Source: Synergistaceae bacterium
GTDB taxonomy: Bacteria; Synergistota; Synergistia; Synergistales; Synergistaceae
Length of the DNA stretch: 8,515 nucleotides
NCBI GenBank assembly: GCA_031274465.1
Contig: JAISQC010000275.1
Coordinates: forward strand, 1-8,515
Direction: 5' to 3'
How positions within the stretch are numbered: position 1 is the first letter of the stretch; each line of letters starts with the position of its first letter. The notes beneath the pieces are model-generated. The model had not been told where the DNA came from. It made no database searches and worked only from the letters and a program-made list of their open reading frames with translations. Positions 1 through 6,096 of the stretch are shown in pieces. The position numbers and the translations under genes were made by a program.

Positions 1-1266
1 TTCATCGCCCTGCTTCTCATAAACACGCCGATAGCGTTTGTAATAGGGATCGCCGGCGTGGCGTGGTTCTTCACACACCCTGAGTTTGCCATGGCCATAG
101 CCGTCCAGCGGGTCATCGCCCAGACTCAGTCGATCCCGTTTCTGGCCGTGCCCTTCTTTATATTTGCCGGCAACCTGATGAACCGCACCGGCATAACGAA
201 AAACCTGATAAGCTTCTCCCGCCTGCTGACGCGCCGCATGACAGGGGGAATCGCTCAGGTGTCAGTGCTGCTCTCCACCCTCATGGGAGGCGTCTCCGGT
301 TCGGCCGTGGCCGATGCCTCGATGGAGGCCCGGATCCTTGGCCCTGAGATGATAAAACGGGGATACTCGAAGGGATACGCAGGCGGCGTCATCTGCCTGA
401 CGTCCCTAATTACAGCGACCATCCCGCCCTCGCTCGGCCTCATCCTGTACGGGTTCGTGGGGGGCGTTTCGATAGGAAAGCTGTTCATAGCGGGCATAAT
501 CCCGGGTCTGATGATGATGGCAGCATTAATGTTCACGGTGTCCGTGACGGCGAGGCGCAGGAAGTACGACCTGCCCGATCCCGACGCCAAGGCCCCTACG
601 ATCGCTGAAATATTGCGCGAGCTCAAGAAGTCGATATGGGCCCTCATGTTCCCCATCATACTGATCGTCGGGATAAGGTTCGGCCTCTTCACCCCGACTG
701 AGGCCGGCGCATTCGCGGTCGTGTACGCCCTGTTCGTAGGCGTTTTCATTTACAGGGAGCTTACTTGGAGGGGCTTTATAGCCGCCCTCAAGGACTCGTT
801 CATAGACAACGGCGGCATAATCCTCATTATATCGCTGTCGGGAATATTCGGATACGCGCTCACCGTGGAAAAGACGCCAGCGATGCTGGGTTCCCTCCTG
901 TTCGGCATATCGTCCAACCCGAGCGTCCTGATGGTGATAATAGTGCTGTTCCTCGTAGTGTCCGGCATGTTCATAGACAGCAACGTCAACATCCTGCTGC
1001 TCACGCCCATATTCTTGCCAGTGCTGTCTCAGATGGGCGTGGACCCGGTTCACTTCGGCATCGTGATGATGACGGTGGTCACAATGGGCTGCATGACGCC
1101 GCCCGTCGGAACCGCCCTTTATACCGTGTGCGACATCCTCGACTGTCCTGTGGAGCAGTACTTCGCGGATACGATGCCCTTCTACGCCGCCGTGATAGCG
1201 CTCGATATTTTGCTGATCTTCATACCGGGCATCGTGATGTGGCTTCCGAACCTCGTGTTCGGCTAA
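1..1266 (+). CDS. dctM: TRAP transporter large permease (DctM subunit), 5'-truncated
   Basis: The reading frame is open from base 1, so the start lies upstream; 421 residues are visible. DctM proteins usually have about 425-435 residues, so only some 5-15 are missing, and the GTG at 58 is internal rather than the start. This is the ion-coupled membrane channel of a tripartite ATP-independent periplasmic transporter, which works with a small permease (DctQ) and a binding protein (DctP), both presumably upstream. It is very hydrophobic, with roughly a dozen membrane segments. Family hallmarks are PFLAVPFFIFAGNLM (136-183), GGVSGSAVADA (about 286-318), IPPSLGLILYG (421-453), PTEAGAFAVVYA (694-729) and TPPVGTALY (1096-1122). 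It ends 21 bp before the dehydrogenase gene, and a hexuronate cluster follows, so a sugar-acid substrate is likely. That is inferred from context; the permease itself does not show it. The family call is secure. Confidence 0.95.
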   Translation, partial: FIALLLINTPIAFVIGIAGVAWFFTHPEFAMAIAVQRVIAQTQSIPFLAVPFFIFAGNLMNRTGITKNLISFSRLLTRRMTGGIAQVSVLLSTLMGGVSGSAVADASMEARILGPEMIKRGYSKGYAGGVICLTSLITATIPPSLGLILYGFVGGVSIGKLFIAGIIPGLMMMAALMFTVSVTARRRKYDLPDPDAKAPTIAEILRELKKSIWALMFPIILIVGIRFGLFTPTEAGAFAVVYALFVGVFIYRELTWRGFIAALKDSFIDNGGIILIISLSGIFGYALTVEKTPAMLGSLLFGISSNPSVLMVIIVLFLVVSGMFIDSNVNILLLTPIFLPVLSQMGVDPVHFGIVMMTVVTMGCMTPPVGTALYTVCDILDCPVEQYFADTMPFYAAVIALDILLIFIPGIVMWLPNLVFG

Positions 1267-1287
1267 CCCGAGGCAAAGAGGGCTTCC

Positions 1288-2433
1288 ATGCTGCGCGTCA
1301 TGATAATCGGCTGCGGCGCCATCGCCCCGGCGCACGTCGAGGGGTATCTCAAATTCCCCGGCATGTGCAGGATAACCGCGCTCGCTAATCGCTCAATTTC
1401 AAGGGCGGACGAGCTCAACTCGCGATACGGGCTTGGCGCGAAAACGGTGAGCGACTACCGGGACGCACTGGGCAACGTGGACATCGTCTCGATCTGCACG
1501 CCCCCCCGCGAACACGCAAGCATAGCCCTTGACGCGATAGACGCCGGGTGTCACGCGCTGATCGAAAAACCTATGGCAACCTCCCTCGATGAGTGCGACG
1601 CGATAATCGCCTCGTCCAAGAAGGAAAACAGGGTCGTCTCGGTCGTCGCTCAGAGCCGTTTCATAAGCGGCATCCGCAACGCGATCAGCGTCGCGCGGTC
1701 GGGCCGCTTCGGCAGGGTGCTCTATGCCAGGGCCAACTCGGTCTGGTACAGGGGAGGGAGCTACTACGACCTCTCGTGGCGCGGCCGCTGGGAGGTCGAG
1801 GGCGGAGGCTGCACGCTGAACCACTCGATACACCATATAGACCTGCTGCTGTGGCTCAAAGGTCTTCCCAAGAGCGTCATTTCTGTTCTGGCAAACCTCT
1901 CGCACGACAACTCCGAGGAGGAGGATTTCTCGTCCTCGATACTGACGTACTGCGACGGCTCGGTCGCCGAGATAACCAGCAGCCTCGTGTCGCACGGGGA
2001 GCCACAGTGCCTGTCCTTCCAGATGGAGCGGGGCGGAATCGCGATACCGTTTGCGGCGCACGCGTCGGCAACGCGCGACAACGGGTTTCCGTACCCCGAC
2101 GAGACGCGGCGCCGGGAGATAGAGGCCGCGTTCGCCGAATTGCCTACGCTGACGCACGAGAACCACGACGGGCAGATCGCTAACTTCTTGGCCGCGATAA
2201 ACGGAGACGAGGGGCTGATCGCAGACGCCTCCGACGGCAGGAATTGCATAGAGCTCATCACCGGCATTTACAAATCCGGCGTCGGGCATTCGTCCGTGAC
2301 GCTTCCGATAGACTGCGGCGACGAATTTTACGGCAACAGATGGCGAGCGTCCGCGCCGCATTTCAATGAGAAGAAAAACGACGTCGCCCACTTCGACGAC
2401 ATGACGATAACTGATTTCAAGGGGAAATTCTGA
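1288..2433 (+). CDS. Gfo/Idh/MocA family NAD(P)-dependent oxidoreductase
   Basis: The protein has 381 residues, a normal length for the family. The N-terminal Rossmann fold has the dinucleotide motif GCGAIA at residues 8-13. CTPP at 70-73 and EKP at 93-95 (Lys94, the usual catalytic lysine) match the family. In the C-terminal domain GGG (172-174) and IHHID (181-185) give the usual His/Asp active-site pair, here His182 and Asp185. The reaction would be oxidation or reduction of a sugar, sugar acid or cyclitol; the substrate cannot be read from the sequence. The ATG at 1288 is chosen because AAAGAGGG (1275-1282) sits 5 nt upstream and the Rossmann strand begins immediately after it. The gene lies 21 bp after the TRAP permease, probably in one transcript. 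Being next to uxuA and uxaC suggests a role in uronate metabolism, possibly a dehydrogenase feeding or bypassing the fructuronate step. That role is an inference. Confidence 0.92.
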   Translation: MLRVMIIGCGAIAPAHVEGYLKFPGMCRITALANRSISRADELNSRYGLGAKTVSDYRDALGNVDIVSICTPPREHASIALDAIDAGCHALIEKPMATSLDECDAIIASSKKENRVVSVVAQSRFISGIRNAISVARSGRFGRVLYARANSVWYRGGSYYDLSWRGRWEVEGGGCTLNHSIHHIDLLLWLKGLPKSVISVLANLSHDNSEEEDFSSSILTYCDGSVAEITSSLVSHGEPQCLSFQMERGGIAIPFAAHASATRDNGFPYPDETRRREIEAAFAELPTLTHENHDGQIANFLAAINGDEGLIADASDGRNCIELITGIYKSGVGHSSVTLPIDCGDEFYGNRWRASAPHFNEKKNDVAHFDDMTITDFKGKF

Positions 2434-2445
2434 AGGACTCAATTC

Positions 2446-2511
2446 ATGAGAACGCCCTCGGGCGTTGTTATTCGTCAGTTACGCTGGGCTGTAAATAATA
2501 AGATGAGGTGA
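2446..2511 (+). CDS. Possible 21-codon small ORF / leader peptide upstream of uxuA
   Basis: An ATG at 2446 opens 21 codons ending at TGA 2509-2511. The peptide begins MRTPSGVV and ends NNKMR, and is basic. AAGGA (2433-2437) lies 8 nt before the ATG, a good Shine-Dalgarno position. It also overlaps the stop of the preceding gene. The small ORF's stop codon lies inside the uxuA Shine-Dalgarno and 5 nt before the uxuA start, so its translation could couple to or modulate uxuA. There is no run of a regulatory codon as in classical attenuators. It contains the inverted repeat at 2451-2466. An ORF this short can arise by chance, so this is tentative. Confidence 0.25.
   Translation: MRTPSGVVIRQLRWAVNNKMR
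2451..2472 (+). terminator. GC-rich inverted repeat with T-rich tail: weak terminator or operator
   Basis: AACGCCC at 2451-2457 and GGGCGTT at 2460-2466 are perfectly complementary. They can form a 6-bp stem with a CTCG tetraloop (7 bp if the loop closes to 2 nt). The bases after the stem, GTTATT, are T-rich but not a clean T run. The element lies 17 bp after the stop of the dehydrogenase gene and 50 bp before uxuA. It could be an intrinsic terminator that attenuates read-through, or, as a 16-bp palindrome, a binding site for a uronate-responsive repressor. I cannot separate these from sequence. Confidence 0.45.
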
Positions 2512-2513
2512 TC
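2505..2513 (+). promoter_or_regulatory. Strong Shine-Dalgarno of uxuA
   Basis: GAGGTGATC matches nine consecutive bases of the usual complement of the 16S rRNA 3' end. The GAGG core is 8 nt from the uxuA ATG. It is the strongest ribosome binding site in the window and fixes the uxuA start at 2517. The TGA of the upstream small ORF lies within it. Confidence 0.8.
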
Positions 2514-2516
2514 TGA

Positions 2517-3593
2517 ATGAAAATGACATTTCGATGGTTTGGTACAAAGAGCGATTCGGTAACGCTGAAGCAGATCAGGCAAATTCCAGGGATGACTGGG
2601 ATCATGGGATTTCTCGACTATAAGGCAGCCGGGGACGTCTGGTCGGATGAAGAGATAAGGGCGTATGTCGACGAAGTCCATGCCGCCGGTCTTGAGTGCG
2701 AGGTGATCGAGAGCGTGAACGTCCACGAGGATATCAAGATGGGCGTTCCCCCACGCGATGAGTATATCCGGAACTATATCACGACCATACGCAATCTGGC
2801 GAAATACGGGGTCAAGGTCATCGTGTATAATTTCATGCCGGTGTTCGACTGGCTTAGGACCGATCTTAACCGCGTCATCCCGGAGGACGGCTCGACCAGC
2901 CTGTACTTTGACGAGGCCGAACTGGGGGCGATGGGACCGCTCGACATCGTGCGGAAGACTGCGGCGGACAGCCGCGGGTTTTCGCTGCCCGGCTGGGAGC
3001 CGGAGCGGATGGCCGAGTTGGAGAACACGCTCGAGCAGTACGAGGGGATGACAGGAGATCACCTGCGGAAAAACTTCAAGTATTTCCTCGACGCGATCAT
3101 GCCGGTCTGCGAGGAGTGCGGCGTTACCATGGCCTGCCACCCGGATGACCCAGCCTGGCCGCTCTTTGGGCTGCCGCGGATCGTCAACAGCCGAGCGGAC
3201 CTCGAACAAATCGCCTTGCTGCACGATTCCCCAAAGAACACGCTGTGTCTGTGCACCGGCTCCCTCGGCTCAAACCCGGACAACGATATTCCATCCATCA
3301 TCAGGACTCTCGGCGCCGCTGGGCGGATCGGCTGCCTGCACATCCGAAACATAAAGCACCTCGGCCATCACCGCTTCCGCGAAGCGAGCCATCTGTCCTC
3401 CACCGGGGATCTCGACATGTTCGAGATCGTCAGGGCGGCGCACGACGCCTGCCCCGATGTCTACTTCCGCCCGGATCACGGCCGCATGATCTGGGATGAG
3501 ACTGGCCGCCCGGGTTACGGCTTATACGACCGCGCACTTGGCGCTACTTATATCAACGGTTTGTGGGAAGCTATCGACAAGCTCTCCCGCTAG
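2517..3593 (+). CDS. uxuA: Mannonate dehydratase UxuA
   Basis: This cytoplasmic enzyme dehydrates D-mannonate to 2-dehydro-3-deoxy-D-gluconate (KDG) in hexuronate breakdown. It has 358 residues, the size of the shorter UxuA form common in Gram-positive bacteria; the enterobacterial form is near 394. The N-terminus MKMTFRWFG and the segment TLKQIRQIPG (16-25) are typical of the family. CHPDDP (207-212) followed by FGLPRIV (217-223), CTGS (246-249), LHIRN (274-278) and RPDHG (318-322) are conserved. By family knowledge His208, Cys246, His275 and Asp320 are the likely divalent-metal ligands; the exact assignment is mine by motif. The start is fixed by the Shine-Dalgarno GAGGTGATC. The gene has far fewer ATA isoleucine codons (3 of 25) than the permease upstream (27 of 50), which suggests a different history or stronger expression selection. 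uxaC follows 77 bp downstream. Confidence 0.97.
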   Translation: MKMTFRWFGTKSDSVTLKQIRQIPGMTGIMGFLDYKAAGDVWSDEEIRAYVDEVHAAGLECEVIESVNVHEDIKMGVPPRDEYIRNYITTIRNLAKYGVKVIVYNFMPVFDWLRTDLNRVIPEDGSTSLYFDEAELGAMGPLDIVRKTAADSRGFSLPGWEPERMAELENTLEQYEGMTGDHLRKNFKYFLDAIMPVCEECGVTMACHPDDPAWPLFGLPRIVNSRADLEQIALLHDSPKNTLCLCTGSLGSNPDNDIPSIIRTLGAAGRIGCLHIRNIKHLGHHRFREASHLSSTGDLDMFEIVRAAHDACPDVYFRPDHGRMIWDETGRPGYGLYDRALGATYINGLWEAIDKLSR

Positions 3594-3653
3594 GGAAGGT
3601 CCGATTTAACGTCAGGGACCCGAAGGGTGAGGGCTATAAAACCACGATCCGCG

Positions 3654-3660
3654 AAAGAGG
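3654..3660 (+). promoter_or_regulatory. Shine-Dalgarno of uxaC, deciding its start
   Basis: AAAGAGG ends 10 nt before the ATG at 3671. The same frame is open upstream to an ATG at 3563 inside uxuA, but no Shine-Dalgarno precedes that codon, and the extra 36 residues would be untypical for UxaC. The 10-bp palindrome GGCGATCGCC (3659-3668) starts at the last two bases of this site. Confidence 0.65.
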
Positions 3661-3670
3661 CGATCGCCAG

Positions 3671-5068
3671 ATGAAGTCATTTATGGGAGAGGATTTTCTG
3701 TTAGGCAGCCAGACCGCGCAGACGCTGTTTGACTCCTACGCCAAAGACTTGCCGGTCTTCGATTATCACAACCATCTTTCGGCCCGGGATATCTTCGAGC
3801 GCCGCAGATACGACAATATCGCGCAGCTATGGCTCGGCTTCGACCATTACAAATGGCGCGCTATGCGTTGTTTGGGAATAGACGAGCGATATATCACCGG
3901 CAACGCGCCCGACAAGGATAAATTCCTTATGTGGGCCGCGACGGTGGAAAAAATTCCCGGAAATCCATTATATCATTGGACACATCTGGAGCTGCAGCGA
4001 TATTTCGGCATCAGCCAGCCACTGACCTCGGATAACGCGCACGACGTCTGGACCAGATGCAACGAGATGTTGTCTCGCCCGGGTTATGACGCCATGAGCC
4101 TGCTGGAACGCTGCAAGGTCGCGGCTCTCTGCACGACTGACGAGCCGTTTGACACATTGGAGTGGCATATAAAGCTGAGGGAAGACCCTTCGTGCAAAAT
4201 CAAAGTTCTCCCCGCATACCGGCCGGATCGGTTCATCTCCATCGAATCGGACGGTTTTCCCGAGGCGATAGCGCTGCTCTCGGATCGTCTCGGAATGCGA
4301 ATAGAGACCCTCGACGACTTGAAGGCGGCACTGCAAGGAGCGTTGGATCACTTCGTCTCGGTTGGTTGCATTCTGGCCGATCATGGTTTTGGGGGCTACC
4401 AGTACGGGCGCGGCGGAGACGCCGGGGCCGCTTTTGCCGCTGCGTTGTCAGGCCGCCGCCCCTCCGAGGAACAGATTTTCCAATACAAGGGCGAGTTGCA
4501 GCGATTCCTGGCCTCCGAGTATTGCAAGCGCGGCATGGCGATGCAGATGCACATCGGCGCCCAGCGGGACAACAACAGGCCCATGCTGGACCGGCTCGGC
4601 CCCAACTGCGGCTGTGACAGCGTGGGGTCAAGCACAGATCCCGCCCTGATAGGGGCATATCTGAACGATCTCGTCTCAGCCGGGACGCTGCCAAATACTG
4701 TGCTGTACTGCCTGAACCCGTGCGATAACGCCATGCTGTCCACAATGGCGGCAAATTTCGCCTGCGCACCGGTGAGGGGCAAGGTGCAGTTCGGCAGCGC
4801 CTGGTGGTTTTCAGATCACGTGCGCGGCATCCAAAACCAATTGAACGAGCTGATGGAGACCGGCCTGATATCCACTTTCATAGGGATGCTCACGGACTCC
4901 CGCTGCCTTACGAGCTTCTGCCGCCATGAATACTTCCGTCGCATCCTGTGCGACAAACTCGGCGACATAATGGAAAGAGGAGAATACCCAAACGACCTCG
5001 AAAGAATGGGGAGGATCGTGCGTGACATCTGTTATCACAACGCGGTGTCCTTCATGGGCCTTCATTAA
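3671..5068 (+). CDS. uxaC: Glucuronate isomerase UxaC (uronate isomerase)
   Basis: This cytoplasmic amidohydrolase-superfamily enzyme interconverts D-glucuronate and D-fructuronate, and D-galacturonate and D-tagaturonate. It is the first step of the isomerase route of hexuronate catabolism. It has 465 residues, against about 470 for the family. After a short N-terminal helix, FDYHNHLS (30-37) carries the HxH metal pair His33 and His35. HWTHLEL (102-108), TTDEP (155-159), ADHGF (236-240), MQMHIGAQRDNN (291-302), GSAWWFSD (375-382), GMLTDSR (405-411) and RHEYFRR (418-424) are all family-conserved, so the active site appears intact. The start at 3671 rests on AAAGAGG upstream and on MKSFMGEDFLL matching the usual UxaC N-terminus. 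It lies 77 bp after uxuA with no obvious terminator, so the two are probably co-transcribed. Together they cover two of the three steps from glucuronate to KDG. Confidence 0.97.
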   Translation: MKSFMGEDFLLGSQTAQTLFDSYAKDLPVFDYHNHLSARDIFERRRYDNIAQLWLGFDHYKWRAMRCLGIDERYITGNAPDKDKFLMWAATVEKIPGNPLYHWTHLELQRYFGISQPLTSDNAHDVWTRCNEMLSRPGYDAMSLLERCKVAALCTTDEPFDTLEWHIKLREDPSCKIKVLPAYRPDRFISIESDGFPEAIALLSDRLGMRIETLDDLKAALQGALDHFVSVGCILADHGFGGYQYGRGGDAGAAFAAALSGRRPSEEQIFQYKGELQRFLASEYCKRGMAMQMHIGAQRDNNRPMLDRLGPNCGCDSVGSSTDPALIGAYLNDLVSAGTLPNTVLYCLNPCDNAMLSTMAANFACAPVRGKVQFGSAWWFSDHVRGIQNQLNELMETGLISTFIGMLTDSRCLTSFCRHEYFRRILCDKLGDIMERGEYPNDLERMGRIVRDICYHNAVSFMGLH

Positions 5069-5133
5069 GATGAGGGTTTTGGCTGAAATCGAATTACGGC
5101 CGCACTTGGGGAATCGCTAATTATCGGTGCGAT

Positions 5134-6096
5134 ATGCTTGAGGCTGTCAATTTAACGAAACGATACGGCAGGACCCTGGCCGTTGATGACGTGAGCTTCT
5201 CCATAGGAAAGGGCGAGACTATCGGGCTAATCGGCAGGAACGGCGCGGGCAAGTCGTCTGTCATGAGGATGCTCGCCGGATATATCGCTCCGTCTGGCGG
5301 GCGCGTCATGGTGGATGGCGTCGATATGGCGGATGACCACATCACTGCCGCAAGGCGCATCGGCTACATGCCGGAGACGCCCCCCCTGTACCTCGATCTG
5401 ACGGTGTGGGAGCATATCATGTACGTGGCCTCGCTGCGAGGAATTCGGGGACGCCGAGCGCGCGGGGAGACGGAGAGGGTCTGTGGGGCGGCTGGGGTAT
5501 CGGACGTCAGGGCCAGGCTAATAAGAAACCTGTCTAAGGGATACCGCCAGCGCGTCGGATTTGCGTCGGCGATGGTCGGCGCCCCGGGGTTGATCATACT
5601 GGACGAGCCGACCGCTGGGCTCGACCCGGGACAAATAGCGGACCTGCGCGAGCTGGTCGCGTCTCTGTCGCGGGACGCGTCGTTCGTCATATCCTCCCAC
5701 ATACTGCCTGAGATCTCGTCCATGTGCTCCCGCATCATGATACTTCATCGGGGCCGTCTGGCTGAGGACGGCTCGCCGGAGGAGATCGCGCGGAGGCATT
5801 CCGGTCCGCCCGCAGTCGATATGGAGATAACCGGCCCCCCCGACGAAGCGCGCGATGCCGTGGCGCGAGCCGGCGGCGTTATCACGAGCGAGGAGCGCCT
5901 CGCCGGGGGCGTGACTCGTTTCAGGATCGCCATCGGAGCGCCTGACGCTGGGGCGTCCGAAGACGGAAGCCTCGCGCTGCGCAGGGCCGTCTTCAAGGCG
6001 GTAGCAGGTGGGCGCGGCCTCGCAATCGTGGCGATGAGGCCGGTCGAGCGCACGCTGGAGGACGTGTTCATCGGGATAACGGAGCGAGCCGAATGA
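5134..6096 (+). CDS. ABC transporter ATP-binding protein, GldA/ABC-2 type
   Basis: This cytoplasmic ATPase powers a membrane exporter-like complex. It has 320 residues. The nucleotide-binding domain spans about 1-215: Walker A GRNGAGKS (34-41), signature LSKGYRQR (133-140), Walker B LIILDEP (153-159), D-loop AGLDP (161-165) and switch histidine His189. The Q-loop position reads GYMPE (77-81), with Glu in place of Gln, as is common in this ABC-2 subfamily. Residues about 225-320 form an accessory C-terminal domain ending LEDVFIGIT, a frequent ending of drug/gliding-type ATPases. The ATG at 5134 has only a weak upstream GGTG (5126-5129). The gene starts 65 bp after uxaC with no visible terminator between. 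Its stop overlaps the next start by 4 nt (ATGA, 6093-6096), so the partner is certainly the downstream permease. The family is certain; the substrate is unknown. Confidence 0.95.
   Translation: MLEAVNLTKRYGRTLAVDDVSFSIGKGETIGLIGRNGAGKSSVMRMLAGYIAPSGGRVMVDGVDMADDHITAARRIGYMPETPPLYLDLTVWEHIMYVASLRGIRGRRARGETERVCGAAGVSDVRARLIRNLSKGYRQRVGFASAMVGAPGLIILDEPTAGLDPGQIADLRELVASLSRDASFVISSHILPEISSMCSRIMILHRGRLAEDGSPEEIARRHSGPPAVDMEITGPPDEARDAVARAGGVITSEERLAGGVTRFRIAIGAPDAGASEDGSLALRRAVFKAVAGGRGLAIVAMRPVERTLEDVFIGITERAE

Noticed and set aside
58..60. GTG at 58 as the real start of the TRAP permease
   Set aside because: The frame is open to base 1 and the upstream codons encode a hydrophobic first helix (LLLINTPIAFVIGIAG) typical of DctM, so the gene continues off the left edge.
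526..1335. Long minus-strand open frame (269 codons) opposite the TRAP permease
   Set aside because: Its translation is rich in His, Arg, Glu and Tyr with no recognisable motif. It is a shadow of a GC-rich coding strand; the + strand frame matches a well-known family over its full length.
1399..2442. 347-codon minus-strand open frame opposite the Gfo/Idh gene
   Set aside because: No motifs, composition biased to Arg and Val, and fully overlapped by a convincing Gfo/Idh protein. Treated as a codon-bias artefact.
2494..2499. AATAAT as a -10 promoter box before uxuA
   Set aside because: It matches 5 of 6 consensus bases, but no -35 lies at 16-18 bp, and a start there would place the 5' end inside the uxuA Shine-Dalgarno, leaving no usable leader.
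3635..3640. TATAAA as a -10 box for an internal uxaC promoter
   Set aside because: It matches 5 of 6 bases and would leave a plausible leader, but the bases at the -35 position (TCAGGG) do not match. The evidence is too weak to list as a promoter.
3563..3670. 36-residue N-terminal extension of UxaC overlapping uxuA
   Set aside because: No Shine-Dalgarno precedes the ATG at 3563, the extension does not resemble UxaC, and the ATG at 3671 has AAAGAGG upstream and a typical N-terminus.
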